Positions 8,282 through 15,866 of a DNA stretch of 64,000 bases are shown here, in pieces. The notes under the pieces are model-generated. The model made no database searches. It was not told where the DNA came from and was given only the letters and a program-made list of their open reading frames with translations. The DNA comes from Streptomyces sp. XD-27 (GTDB taxonomy: Bacteria; Actinomycetota; Actinomycetes; Streptomycetales; Streptomycetaceae), in NCBI RefSeq assembly GCF_030553055.1, contig NZ_CP130713.1, forward strand, positions 4,278,001 to 4,342,000. The letters are read 5' to 3'. A program made the position numbers and the translations under genes. Numbering within the stretch: position 1 is the stretch's first letter; every line of letters starts with the position of its first letter.

Positions 8282-8995
8282 TTACTTGTCGTGTTCGTCC
8301 TGCTCGTTGTGCTTCTCCTGCTTCTCCTGCTTGCCCTGCTGCGGGCCGAACGGGCCGAGGGGGATGTCGTTCCAGGTGGGGACAGTGATGTTGGGGACGA
8401 TCCCCGCGCCGCGCTGGCCCTCCTCGGGGCCCTTCGCCTCGTCCATCGGTGCGGCCTCCGGCTGCGGGTTCGCGGCCGGGGTCGCCTCGTGGTGGTGCTC
8501 GGGAGCCGGCGCGGGCGCGGCGGCCGGGGTCGACTCGTGAGCCGGGGTCGCCTCGTGAGCCGGGGTCGACTCGTGGGCCGGGGCGTTGGGCGCGGGCGCG
8601 GGGGCCGGAGCCGGGGCGGCGGCCTCGTGGGTCTCGGCGGCGGGGGTCGACGGGGCACCAGGCTGTGACGGCTTGGCGACGACGGGCTCGGGGATCCCGA
8701 CGGGGTTGTCAGGGGACAGCCGGTTGTTGTCGGTGACGGGAGCGGGAGCCGGGGCGGGGGCGGGCAGGATCGTGGCGTCGGCCGTGGCGTTGGACGGGCC
8801 GGTGGTGGCGGCCGAGCCGTCGGCGTTGGCGGCGGACATGCCGGTGGTCGCCGTGGTGAGGGGCTGGGTCGCCAGGGTGGCGGTGTCGGTGGGGGTGGCT
8901 GGGCGGGTGTCCGCGGCGGCAGGGCCGGCCGCGCCGACGAGGGCTGCCGTGGCGACGGCGAAGCCGGCGAGGACGGTGCGCATACGCAAACGCAT
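8282..8995 (-). CDS. Secreted Pro/Ala/His-rich low-complexity protein
   Basis: 237 aa from ATG 8995 (MRLRMRTVLAGFAVA), with GGAGA just upstream; TTG 9007 is a weaker alternative. A Sec signal peptide ends near AAGPAAAD. The mature protein is Thr/Ala/Pro-rich, with PAPAPAPAP runs and a repeated ESTPAHEATPAHESTPA unit, an EHHHEATPA histidine patch, and a charged tail (GKQEKQEKHNEQDEHDK). No domain recognised. Likely an exported wall-associated or intrinsically disordered protein; the His/Glu-rich tail might bind metal, which is speculation. Confidence 0.65.
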   Translation of the reverse strand: MRLRMRTVLAGFAVATAALVGAAGPAAADTRPATPTDTATLATQPLTTATTGMSAANADGSAATTGPSNATADATILPAPAPAPAPVTDNNRLSPDNPVGIPEPVVAKPSQPGAPSTPAAETHEAAAPAPAPAPAPNAPAHESTPAHEATPAHESTPAAAPAPAPEHHHEATPAANPQPEAAPMDEAKGPEEGQRGAGIVPNITVPTWNDIPLGPFGPQQGKQEKQEKHNEQDEHDK

Positions 8996-9128
8996 TCGAA
9001 TCTCCAAATCGGGTGAAGGGGCCCGAGATCATCGGGCGCGTCGACACCTCATTGCCCCGGCGAGGCGGGACTGCCAGGGAGATCACTCGAACGCGGGCGC
9101 TGATTCACGCGTATGCCATGCATTCTCC

Positions 9129-9145
9129 CCAGGACGGAGTCCTGG
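9129..9145 (-). terminator. Perfect 7-bp hairpin
   Basis: CCAGGAC, loop GGA, GTCCTGG forms a perfect stem 93 bp downstream of the small secreted-protein gene (9238-9609) and 134 bp upstream of the next leftward gene. No T-tract. Possible factor-independent stop or a leader element of the downstream gene. Confidence 0.4.
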
Positions 9146-9237
9146 ACGACCGCTGTGACCTGCGGCGTCCGCTCAGCCCTGGGGTAAACCCGGATCTTTC
9201 GCCCGCTACCGGTCGCGCGACAGCGGGGCTTGTGTTA

Positions 9238-9609
9238 TTAGCGGCCCAGCATCTTCCCGTCGTAGCACCGGCCGAACCTGCTGTACTCGTCGCCGTAGAA
9301 GCCGAACGACCCGTGCGAGATCGACGTCTGGCCCGCGGCGGGGGCGTCGCCGCCGTAGGTGAAGGTGACGTGGCAGTCGCGCGGGGCGAACACCCAGTCG
9401 CCGTTGATGCAGGCGTGGGTCCCCTTCGGGCCCATGCGCGTGGGCGAGTCGAGGATCGCCCCCTGGTCGTAAAGCTGCTTGCGGTTGTCGCTGTAGCAGG
9501 CTCCGATGCCCGGACTGGCGGACGCGGGGGAGACGGCGGCGAACATCGCGCCGCCCGCCGCCACTCCGGTGCCCGTGGCCAGCAGCACGAGACGGGACAA
9601 GCGCTTCAT
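9238..9609 (-). CDS. Small secreted cysteine-containing protein
   Basis: 123 residues from ATG 9609 (MKRLSRLVLLATGTG), with AGAGG 6-8 bases upstream. Signal peptide ends near SPASAS. The mature part of about 90 residues has four cysteines (GACYSD, HACINGD, RDCHVTF, GRCYDG), suggesting two disulfides and a compact extracellular domain. The protein ends in KMLGR. No family recognised. It lies between two other secreted-protein genes on the same strand, but gaps of more than 200 bp suggest separate transcription. Confidence 0.7.
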   Translation of the reverse strand: MKRLSRLVLLATGTGVAAGGAMFAAVSPASASPGIGACYSDNRKQLYDQGAILDSPTRMGPKGTHACINGDWVFAPRDCHVTFTYGGDAPAAGQTSISHGSFGFYGDEYSRFGRCYDGKMLGR

Positions 9610-9772
9610 CGGCAACCTCTGTCTGCGGGTGGATTCGGCTTGCATCCTCCCCGGTGAGGGGCCGTTCGGTACGGCGCGCGGCCGGCGCCACGCGGAAGAC
9701 CGGTGGAAGGAGTGGCCGCGGAGGCGCGATGTTGACGGGCGCCGCGCATTCGGTTCCCGGGGTTGTTCGCCA

Positions 9773-9803
9773 GAGCTGCTCCGGAACAGTTCCGGAGCAG
9801 CTC
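9773..9803 (-). terminator. Long palindrome after the metalloprotease gene
   Basis: GAGCTGCTCCGGAAC (9773-9787), one A, and GTTCCGGAGCAGCTC (9789-9803) form a 31-bp near-perfect palindrome 17 bp past the stop of the leftward metalloprotease gene. In RNA it gives a stem of 12 or more bp with a small loop. There is no T-run, as is usual for Streptomyces terminators. Confidence 0.7.
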
Positions 9804-9819
9804 CGAGGCTGCTTCCGCG

Positions 9820-11139
9820 CTACTTCGGGGCGACCCAGACCTGCCGCTTGTTGGTGTTCGCCGTGTAGAGCTGGATCTTGGTCCCGTTGGCGGTCGAGCC
9901 GCCGGTCACGTCGAGCACCTTGCCCGAGGCGACGTGCACGATCTGGCCCTTGGCGTTCACCGACCAGCGCTGTGAAGCCCCGCCGTTGCAGTCGAAGAGG
10001 CTGATCTTGTTGCCGTTCGTGCTCGCGTTGCGCGCGTTGTCCAGGCACTTGCCCAGCGCGCGGAACGTGCCGTCCTTGCTCAGGATCCACGACTGCGTCG
10101 CCGAGCCGTTGCACGTGTAGAGCTGGATCTGCGTGCCGTTGGCCACCTGCCCGCCCTTGACGTCGAGGCACTTGCCGCCGAGCCCGGTCACCTTCCCCTG
10201 CGGCGGCAGCGCCGCGCCGGCCCCTGCGGCGAGGTAGCGCAGCCCCTGCACGTCGAACTGCTGGACGTAGGTGCCCGCGCGCTTGTCGTGATAGCCGCTG
10301 TTGGTCTCCGTGCACATGACGGGCTTCTGGCCGGAGTCGCCGCCCTTGACGCAGTCACCGCGTGTCGCGCTGCGATCCGCGTGCGTCAGCCCCATCGTGT
10401 GGCCGACCTCATGGCTGATGTGGTTGCGCAGGAACGTCTCACCCCAGGATGGCGAGGGTTTGCCGTCCGCGGTGAAGAACGAGCTGTCGATGTACGCGTG
10501 TCCGCTGGTCACGGTGTCCGGTATGGACCGGGAGTGGAAGCCGCAACTCAGGTTCTTGGTCCCCGACCCGTCGTGGACGATCTTCCACGGGCTGCCGTCC
10601 GTGGTCGGCACGCACGGGCGCTTCAGCAGGCCGATGACCACGTCGCCCTTGGGCCTGACATAGTCCCAACCCACCGGCTTGGTGTCGACGGTGACGGGCA
10701 GGTTCGTGATGCGCCGCAGTTCCGCGGCCGACCTCTGCACATAGCGGGCCAGCCAGTCCGCGGACTTCTGGTCGTAGAACTTGATGGTGTAGCCGGTGGG
10801 CAGCAGCTTGGTCGCGCCGGCCGACTTCCACCCTTCGCCGTGGGGCGGCGCCGCCGCGGCCATCTTCCGGATGGACGGCGCCTTCAGCGACATGACCCCG
10901 TTCTTGAAGGTCGTCCCGTCGACGTCGGAGGCGCCGAAGTCCCCGGAGTGGACGTCGGAGTCGTCCGCCGCCGCACTCGCCGGTGCCCCTGCCGGGCGCG
11001 CGGCCTCCGGTGCCTTGCCGTCGGAGCCGAACGCACTGGAAGTGAGCGGCACGGCGGCGGCGACGGTCGCCGCGGCGCACGCGGCGAGGATGGATATGCG
11101 ACGCTTGCGCGTCAAACGATGCCTGGCTGTGAATCGCAA
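9820..11139 (-). CDS. Secreted metzincin-type zinc metalloprotease with C-terminal ricin-B lectin domain
   Basis: 439 residues, apparently from TTG 11139 (MRFTARHRLTRKRR) with GGGGAC just upstream; an internal TTG at 11115 is also possible. A signal peptide (SILAACAAATVAAAVPL) is followed by a propeptide-like region of about 80 residues. The catalytic core holds HEVGHTMGLTH (around residue 243), the HExxHxxGxxH zinc site of metzincins, followed by a Met/Cys-rich stretch KPVMCTETNSGYHDKRAGTYVQQFDVQGL. The last 130 residues form a beta-trefoil CBM13/ricin-B domain: GKCLDVKGG, NGTQIQLYTCNGSATQSW, GKCLDNAR, NGNKISLFDCNGGASQRW, GKVLDVTGG, with QxW-type repeats. It should cleave extracellular proteins while bound to polysaccharide. 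Confidence 0.88.
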   Translation of the reverse strand: MRFTARHRLTRKRRISILAACAAATVAAAVPLTSSAFGSDGKAPEAARPAGAPASAAADDSDVHSGDFGASDVDGTTFKNGVMSLKAPSIRKMAAAAPPHGEGWKSAGATKLLPTGYTIKFYDQKSADWLARYVQRSAAELRRITNLPVTVDTKPVGWDYVRPKGDVVIGLLKRPCVPTTDGSPWKIVHDGSGTKNLSCGFHSRSIPDTVTSGHAYIDSSFFTADGKPSPSWGETFLRNHISHEVGHTMGLTHADRSATRGDCVKGGDSGQKPVMCTETNSGYHDKRAGTYVQQFDVQGLRYLAAGAGAALPPQGKVTGLGGKCLDVKGGQVANGTQIQLYTCNGSATQSWILSKDGTFRALGKCLDNARNASTNGNKISLFDCNGGASQRWSVNAKGQIVHVASGKVLDVTGGSTANGTKIQLYTANTNKRQVWVAPK

Positions 11140-11266
11140 GTCCCCGTTGGCCTTTCGCAGAAAGAAGGCGTGTCGACCCCGGCCGCTCGCCAGTTCGGGA
11201 GCCCGGGGTCGAAGTGATCTTAGGCGAGAGGAATCCGCGAAAGCTCACTCGGGAAGCCGGCCGGGC

Positions 11267-11697
11267 TCACTCGGGAAGCCGCCCGGACGCCAGGTACTCC
11301 GTCAGCAGCTCACCGGTCCGCCGGGTGGGCGGCCCCTCGCCGACGATGCCCAACTGACGGGCGAGATCGGGGAAGTGGAAGCGGGTGACCGCCTCGCCGG
11401 GGCCGAACTCCGCACCGGCCCGGCCGACCGCGTCGCGGCGGAGGCTGTACCGGGCCTGGCGTCGCACGGTTCGCCGGTGCGCCAGCCGGCGCGCCGGACC
11501 GGGCCAGCCCTGCCAGTCGGCGGCCAGCCAGCCGCGTTCCAGTGGCGAACCCAGCGCCTGAGCACAGATCCCGCAGGCCGCTGACACCACGAGCAGACCG
11601 GCGAGCAGCACGGCCGGCCGGGGCGATGTGCCCGCCCACTGGTCGGTGTACCGGCCGAGCCGGTCGGGCAGCACGGAGACGGCGCTCCAGTGCCGAT
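11267..11697 (-). pseudogene. 3' fragment of a membrane-associated protein gene
   Basis: From about 11697 down to 11267 the minus strand shows strong coding character in one frame (WSAVSVLPDRLGRYTDQW, one hydrophobic stretch PAVLLAGLLVVSAACGICAQAL, then WLAADWQGWPG, RRLAHRRTVRRQARYSLRRDA, VTRFHFPDLARQLGIVGE, ending ASGRLPE). Upstream of 11697 this frame degenerates into Arg/Pro-rich noncoding sequence and there is no ribosome site. The 5' part of the gene appears lost at the same point where a plus-strand fragment begins. Family not recognised. Confidence 0.5.
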
Positions 11698-11796
11698 CGG
11701 GCCGCGTACGCCCTGCACACCGCCGTACGGGCGCTGCGCGGAAGGCTGCCCGGGGCCCCGTCGCTGTGGGCGGCGCACATCCACGCCGGGGCCTAG
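11692..11796 (+). pseudogene. 3' fragment of a second gene, opposite strand
   Basis: The plus-strand frame from about 11692 to the TAG at 11794-11796 encodes DRAAYALHTAVRALRGRL then PGAPSLWAAHIHAGA with nearly every codon ending in G or C. Immediately upstream the same frame is Arg/Pro-rich noise with no start or ribosome site. It looks like the C-terminal 34 codons of a gene whose 5' part was deleted at about 11692. Confidence 0.45.
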
Positions 11797-11926
11797 GGCC
11801 GGAAATCCGGCGCGGTGCCGTCTTCCGGGGGCCGCTGACCGGCGGACTGACATCCAACGGTTAGCCTGCATCGGTCAGCGTCGCATAGACGTTCGCGCCA
11901 GCAGTCGACCACGGGGGACCTCAGCC

Positions 11927-12343
11927 ATGTCCGCACCGCCGCCGCCCTCTCCGCAGCAGCCGAGCGAGCCGCGACAGCGCCCCGTACGCGGGCTCATCAC
12001 CGCCATCGTGGCCTTGGCCGTCGTCGGCGGCGGGGCTTGGTACGTGGGGAAGGACAACGCCGAATCCGACGGCGGGAAGTCCGAGGCGGAGTCCTTGCAG
12101 GCTGCACAGGCCCAGGTGGAAAAGAAATACGACCTGCCGCAGGTCGGCGACTGCGTCAGGTTCCTGGACTCGAGCGAAGACGCGATGACGGCCACGGTCG
12201 ACTGTGCGTCCGCCGAAGCGGAGTACAAGACAAGCGAGAGGTATACCGGCGCCAACGCGAAGTGCAGGTCGCACTTCGACAACAGCTTTCATCTCGTGGC
12301 CGACCGGGGCGTCGACGTCACGGTGTGCTTCACCAAGGTCTGA
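11927..12343 (+). CDS. Membrane-anchored protein resembling the LppU/SCO3897 family
   Basis: 138 residues from ATG 11927, preceded by GGGGGA (11914-11919). A short Pro/Gln-rich cytoplasmic start (SAPPPPSPQQPSEPRQRP) leads to one transmembrane helix (LITAIVALAVVGGGAWYVG), an acidic linker, then an extracytoplasmic domain of about 75 residues with four cysteines: VGDCVRFLD, ATVDCASAEAEYKTSERY, AKCRSHFD, DVTVCFTKV. This Cys pattern resembles small Streptomyces LppU/SCO3897-type exported proteins of unknown function; the assignment is by motif memory only. Confidence 0.65.
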   Translation: MSAPPPPSPQQPSEPRQRPVRGLITAIVALAVVGGGAWYVGKDNAESDGGKSEAESLQAAQAQVEKKYDLPQVGDCVRFLDSSEDAMTATVDCASAEAEYKTSERYTGANAKCRSHFDNSFHLVADRGVDVTVCFTKV

Positions 12344-12400
12344 CCATCGGCCTGTGTTTCGGCCGACGCCCCGCCGTGCCTGCTGGCGCGTCCCGTCGGG

Positions 12401-13249
12401 TTACGGGACGAGATCGGCCAGGCGGTCGACCTGGGTGGGGTCGGTGGACCAGCAGTAGAGCATGACCTCGTCCGCGCCCAGATCCGTGAAGCGGGCGATC
12501 GTCTCGCGGACGGCTTCCGGGGTGGTGAGCAGGCTGTCGACCGCCCAGGCCTGCGCGTTGCCGGTGAACGCGTAGTACGCCAACAAGGCGGCGCGCGCCT
12601 CGTCCGCCTGCTCGGCGCCGAGCGCGACGTTCGCCTGGGCGACGATGCGGGGACGCCCGGGGCGCCCGGCGCGCTGCCAGGACTCCTCGACCGTACGGAA
12701 CAGGCCGCCCGCCCACGACGGCGGCGCGGCGGCGAGGAAGCCGTCGCCCCAGCGCGCGATCCGCTCCAGCGCGGCGGGCTTGAACCCGCCGAAGAGGACC
12801 TCCGGGCCGCCGGGCCGTGCGGGGCGCGGGCCGATGGGGCCCGCGGCGTCGCTGTAGGGCTCGCCGGACCAGACGCGGCGCATCGTCTCCATCTGCGCGT
12901 CGAGCCGGGCGCCGCGCTGCCGCAGTTCGGTGCCGGCGGCCGCGTGGTCGTCCTCGCGCCCGCCGATGCCGAGCCCGAGCACGAACCGCCCGCCGGACAT
13001 CCGGTCGAGGGTGGCTGCCTGCTTGGCCAGCAGCGCGGTCTCCCGTAGGGGCGCGAGGAGTACCTGCGTCTGGACGCGGATGCGGCTGGTGGCCCCGGCG
13101 AGGGCCGCCAGGGTCACCAGGGGCTCGGGGTTGTCGTACACGAGCCGGTCCAGCAGCCCGAGCGTCGAGAACGGACCGGCGTCGGCACGCCGCGCCCAGT
13201 CGAACAGCGTGGCGGGGTCACCGATGGGAAGGCCAAGGCCGACATGCAT
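12401..13249 (-). CDS. LLM-class (luciferase-like) F420-dependent oxidoreductase
   Basis: 282 residues from ATG 13249, with AAGGAT upstream. The TIM-barrel signatures are present: MHVGLGLPIG at the start, LAALAGATSRIRVQTQVLLAPLRE, LAKQAATLDRMSGGRFVLGLGIGGREDDHAA, ALERIARWGDGFLAAAPP, and a C-terminal TTPEAVRETIARFTDLGADEVMLY. Actinobacterial members of this group usually use F420 (some FMN) to oxidise or reduce small molecules. The substrate is unknown. Stands alone between unrelated genes. Confidence 0.85.
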   Translation of the reverse strand: MHVGLGLPIGDPATLFDWARRADAGPFSTLGLLDRLVYDNPEPLVTLAALAGATSRIRVQTQVLLAPLRETALLAKQAATLDRMSGGRFVLGLGIGGREDDHAAAGTELRQRGARLDAQMETMRRVWSGEPYSDAAGPIGPRPARPGGPEVLFGGFKPAALERIARWGDGFLAAAPPSWAGGLFRTVEESWQRAGRPGRPRIVAQANVALGAEQADEARAALLAYYAFTGNAQAWAVDSLLTTPEAVRETIARFTDLGADEVMLYCWSTDPTQVDRLADLVP

Positions 13250-13393
13250 GAGAACTCATCCTTAGGAAGGGCACGACGAATCGCGCGATCACGGATTGCT
13301 GATCGCTGTGCCGCCCCTCCTGCACCTCGGTCGCGCGATGGCGTGAGGTGGTGGCTCCCGCACTGCGGCGTTACTTCTGGAGAGCCTTGATCT

Positions 13394-13645
13394 TTAGAGT
13401 GCTTGCACCCTAGCGAACGCGACGAACGCGGTCCACTCCTCGGGGGAGAAGGAGAGGGTGGGGCCGGTCTTGTCCTTGGAGTCGCGGACGTGGACGGTGT
13501 GGGGGCAGGTGGCGACCTCTACGCAGGCGCCGCCGTTGTCGCCGCTGTACGTGGACTTGTGCCAGTCCAGGGCCACTTCGATGCACGCGCCGCCCGCGTC
13601 GCCGCTGTAGCTGGACTTGAACCATGCGAGTTCGGTGGTGTTCAC
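13394..13645 (-). CDS. DUF397 protein with duplicated N-terminal motif
   Basis: 83 residues starting at GTG 13645, which overlaps the stop of the upstream regulator by four bases (GTGA), so it is translationally coupled to it. DUF397 domains begin with W-x-KSSYSG; here the motif occurs twice: AWFKSSYSGDAGGACIEVA and DWHKSTYSGDNGGACVEVA, followed by the standard VHVRDSKDK and LSFSPEEWTAFVAF. DUF397 proteins are partners of whiJ-type XRE regulators in Streptomyces and modulate them, affecting differentiation. The doubled motif is an internal duplication of about 18 codons. Confidence 0.9.
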   Translation of the reverse strand: MNTTELAWFKSSYSGDAGGACIEVALDWHKSTYSGDNGGACVEVATCPHTVHVRDSKDKTGPTLSFSPEEWTAFVAFARVQAL

Positions 13646-14457
13646 AGTTCGCCTACCATCCGCTCGATCAACGTGGCGGACTCGCCGAGCGAGAGCGCCT
13701 GGGCCCTCAACATGCTAAAGCGTTCGATGAGTTCGCTCACCTGATTGCGATCTTCGATCAGCACCCCGCCCGCTTGGCCCTCGACGTAGGCCAGCCGCTC
13801 CCGTTCGGGCGTCTCCAGCAGCGTCCACGCGCCGTTGAAGCCCGCGTGGGCCTCGCGGGCCGTCGGCATCACCTGAATGGAGATGTTTCGCTTCTCGCCT
13901 AGCGCCAATAGGCGCTCCAATTGGCCGCGCATGACCTTGCGGCCACCGAGGGGCCTGCGGAGCACCCACTCCTCGATGACGAAGGAGAGGTGGGCTACGG
14001 GGACGCGCTCCAGCAAGGCCTGCCGTTCCAGGCGCGCCTCGACGCGCCGGTCGATCTCCTCCTGGCCGAGGATCGGCACGCGGGAGCCGAGCACTGCGCG
14101 GGCGTACTCCTTGGTCTGTACGAGGCCGTAGAGCACGAGGCTGTCGTAGGCCCACAGACTGACCACCTCGGCCTCCAACTCCGCGTACGGAAGGAACCAC
14201 GACGGAAGCCGCTGTTCCCGCTCCAGATGCTTGGCCGCGCTCTTGATCACCCCCTTCGCGTTCAGCAGTGCCTCCGCGCCTTCGACGTACTTCGGGCTCG
14301 GCATTCGCCTGCCCTTCTCTACGCTCGCCACCGTCGCTGGCGAGTACTTCACATGCCCGGCAAGTTCTTCGCGGGTGACACCCTGCGCCTCCCGAAGCGC
14401 CTTCGCGACCGCGCCGAACATGCGCATGCTTGCTGAGCCTTCGGTACTGCCCTCCAT
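13642..14457 (-). CDS. XRE-family regulator with DUF5753 (whiJ-type)
   Basis: 271 residues from ATG 14457, with AGGGGGC just upstream (GTG 14472 possible). Residues 12-75 form a cro/C1-type HTH: FGAVAKALREAQGVTREELAG, YSPATVASVEKGRRMPSPKY. The remainder is DUF5753: LEAEVVSLWAYDSLVLYGLVQTKEYARAVL, ERQALLERVPVAHLSFVIEEWVLRRPLGG, NISIQVMPTAREAHAGFNGAWTLLE. It belongs to the large whiJ/abaA-like family, typically clustered with a DUF397 protein (here overlapping) and a HATPase (here divergent, 84 bp away). Probably represses developmental genes until relieved. Confidence 0.92.
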   Translation of the reverse strand: MEGSTEGSASMRMFGAVAKALREAQGVTREELAGHVKYSPATVASVEKGRRMPSPKYVEGAEALLNAKGVIKSAAKHLEREQRLPSWFLPYAELEAEVVSLWAYDSLVLYGLVQTKEYARAVLGSRVPILGQEEIDRRVEARLERQALLERVPVAHLSFVIEEWVLRRPLGGRKVMRGQLERLLALGEKRNISIQVMPTAREAHAGFNGAWTLLETPERERLAYVEGQAGGVLIEDRNQVSELIERFSMLRAQALSLGESATLIERMVGEL

Positions 14458-14541
14458 GGCCTGCCCCCTCACTCCGATACAGCCGTTGCGTACCTGCGCC
14501 AGTCCTGGTCAGGCTAGGCACGGGCGGCCACATTTGACCGC

Positions 14542-14928
14542 ATGAAGACGCAAACACCACCCGAAGTGGTGCTCCAACTCCGCGCCGACCCGGCCCAGTT
14601 CTCCGGGCTCCGGCGCATCATCGGCGCGCACCTGCGCCTGTGGGGCCGGTTCCCGCTCGCCAGCGCGGCGGAGTTGTGCGTGACGGAGCTGCTCAGCAAC
14701 GTGCACCGGCACGCGGGGTCGCCGGAGTGCGAGCTGTCGCTGCGGCTGCTGGCGGACGGCGTGGAGGTCGCCGTCAGCGACCGCTCGTACGTCCTGCCCC
14801 GGGTCACGGGGCTCCCGGCCTGGCGGTCGGAGACCGGGCGCGGGCTGTCCGTGGTGGCCGGGGTCGCGGACAACTGGGGGACGACGCCGACCGCGTCGGG
14901 CAAGCGCGTATGGGCGGTGCTCCGGTGA
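14542..14928 (+). CDS. Small HATPase / anti-sigma-like ATP-binding protein (abaA-type)
   Basis: 128 residues. A GHKL ATPase fold of the RsbW/HATPase_c_2 kind: N-box ELLSNVHRHAGSPEC, G1-like segment VEVAVSDRS and G2 GRGLSVVAGVADNWG. Much of the usual ATP lid is shortened. In Streptomyces such proteins accompany whiJ-type XRE/DUF397 pairs, as here in divergent orientation. They may act as serine kinases or anti-sigma factors in morphological control. The stop overlaps the GTG of the next gene (GTGA), so the two are coupled. Confidence 0.87.
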   Translation: MKTQTPPEVVLQLRADPAQFSGLRRIIGAHLRLWGRFPLASAAELCVTELLSNVHRHAGSPECELSLRLLADGVEVAVSDRSYVLPRVTGLPAWRSETGRGLSVVAGVADNWGTTPTASGKRVWAVLR

Positions 14929-15347
14929 TCACGCACCAGCTGATCGGCTCTGTCGCGGCGTGGAGCTGGCTGGAGACGACGGAGGTCGGGACGGCGGCTT
15001 TCGTGCTGATGGCGCGGCCGGAGCCGGACGAGCGGATGGCGGCGCTCGCGGACGGGATGGGACTGGTCACCCCGCGCCGGCGGCTGCCGAGTGTGGGGCC
15101 GCGCGTCGTGCTGCGCGGGCTGTCGTACGCGGCGGTGCGGGTGGACGGGTGCGACCACGTGATCGGGGTCCTGGTCGGCGAGCGGTGGTCGCGGTTCGTG
15201 GCCGGGGGCGGGCCGGTGGTGCTGATGGCCGGGCTGCGGCCGTTGCCGAGGGGCGCGTCCCGCGACGAGGTCGACGCGTACATCGCCGCCGCGACCACCG
15301 CCGACCGCATCCGGCTCGGCGTCGCCCACGCCCGGGGCGCCCGGTGA
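14925..15347 (+). CDS. Conserved hypothetical protein coupled to the HATPase
   Basis: 140 residues from GTG 14925, overlapping the HATPase stop by four bases. The sequence (WSWLETTEVGTAAFVLMARPEPDE, VGPRVVLRGLSYAAVRVDGC, PVVLMAGLRPLPRGASRDEVDAYIA, IRLGVAHARGAR) has no recognised domain or membrane segment. Context alone suggests a role in the same regulatory module. Confidence 0.7.
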   Translation: MITHQLIGSVAAWSWLETTEVGTAAFVLMARPEPDERMAALADGMGLVTPRRRLPSVGPRVVLRGLSYAAVRVDGCDHVIGVLVGERWSRFVAGGGPVVLMAGLRPLPRGASRDEVDAYIAAATTADRIRLGVAHARGAR

Positions 15348-15366
15348 CCGTCCCCGTACCACCACG

Positions 15367-15459
15367 ATGCTTGGCGTGACACGGCTGGCGATCCCCGGCC
15401 AGATAGTCGAGTTCGAGGGGACCGCCGTCGCTTCAGGAGGCGTTCGATCGGCGTCCTGA
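15367..15459 (+). pseudogene. Short HypC-like remnant
   Basis: A 30-codon frame from ATG 15367 reads RLAIPGQIVEFEG, close to the N-terminal C-LAIPG-x-[IV]VE signature of HypC/HupF hydrogenase maturation chaperones, then ASGGVRS where HypC has a GGVR segment, and stops. The conserved cysteine next to LAIPG is replaced by Arg and most of the protein is missing. Best viewed as a relic or a chance similarity. Confidence 0.25.
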
Positions 15460-15560
15460 TCGCGGTCGGTGGGGTTGACGTCGATGTGCAGCCAGAGCTT
15501 CCCCGGCTTCGGCTCGTCCCTGCGGCAGACCGTACCGGGCGAGGCGAGCAGGTGGAAAGG
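15450..15560 (-). pseudogene. Fragment of a VOC (glyoxalase-like) protein gene
   Basis: The minus strand encodes VCRRDEPKPGKLWLHIDVNP then TDRDQDA in one frame with almost pure G/C third positions. This is the K-x-W/R-LH-[IL]D-V-x-P-x-D segment found near the middle of actinobacterial VOC-family proteins, which normally continues into ERLLALGA. Here the sequence beyond is out of register and no start or full domain exists, so it is a gene relic of about 37 codons. Confidence 0.5.
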
Positions 15561-15608
15561 GTCTTTGGGTCCTCGCCTCGCCCGGCCGGGCCGCCGGGAC
15601 GACAGGCC

Positions 15609-15866
15609 CTAGAGGCCGACGTCCCACCAGCCGCCGTGGCCGTGACCGTGGCCGTGCCCATGGCAGTGGCCGCCGCCGAGGATGCCCCCGCCGCCGTGGC
15701 CATGGTGGCCGTGCCCGTGTCCGTGGCAGTCGCCGCCGCCGAGCGGCGCGGCCGCCGACGGCGCCGTGAGCGGTGTCGCCTGCGCGGCACCGGCACCGGC
15801 CAGTGGCAGGGCCGCCACGGCGGTGGTGAGCAGGACTGCGGCTGCTGTCCGCTGGAGCTTATTCAT
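15609..15866 (-). CDS. Secreted histidine/glycine-rich protein (probable metal binder)
   Basis: 85 residues from ATG 15866 with an excellent AAGGAG eight bases upstream. A Sec signal peptide (TAAAVLLTTAVAALPLAGAGAAQA) is followed by a mature peptide of about 55 residues. It carries two histidine arrays, DCHGHGHGHHGHGGGG and HCHGHGHGHGHGG, each preceded by one cysteine, and ends WWDVGL. Alternating HG repeats typically chelate Ni2+, Zn2+ or Cu2+. It is presumably exported and may buffer or capture metal outside the cell; no family name is known to me. Confidence 0.7.
   Translation of the reverse strand: MNKLQRTAAAVLLTTAVAALPLAGAGAAQATPLTAPSAAAPLGGGDCHGHGHGHHGHGGGGILGGGHCHGHGHGHGHGGWWDVGL

Noticed and set aside
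9010..9237. Possible c-di-AMP (ydaO-type) riboswitch upstream of a secreted-protein gene
   Set aside because: The leader length and a hairpin looked promising, but the conserved ydaO core segments could not be found on either strand.
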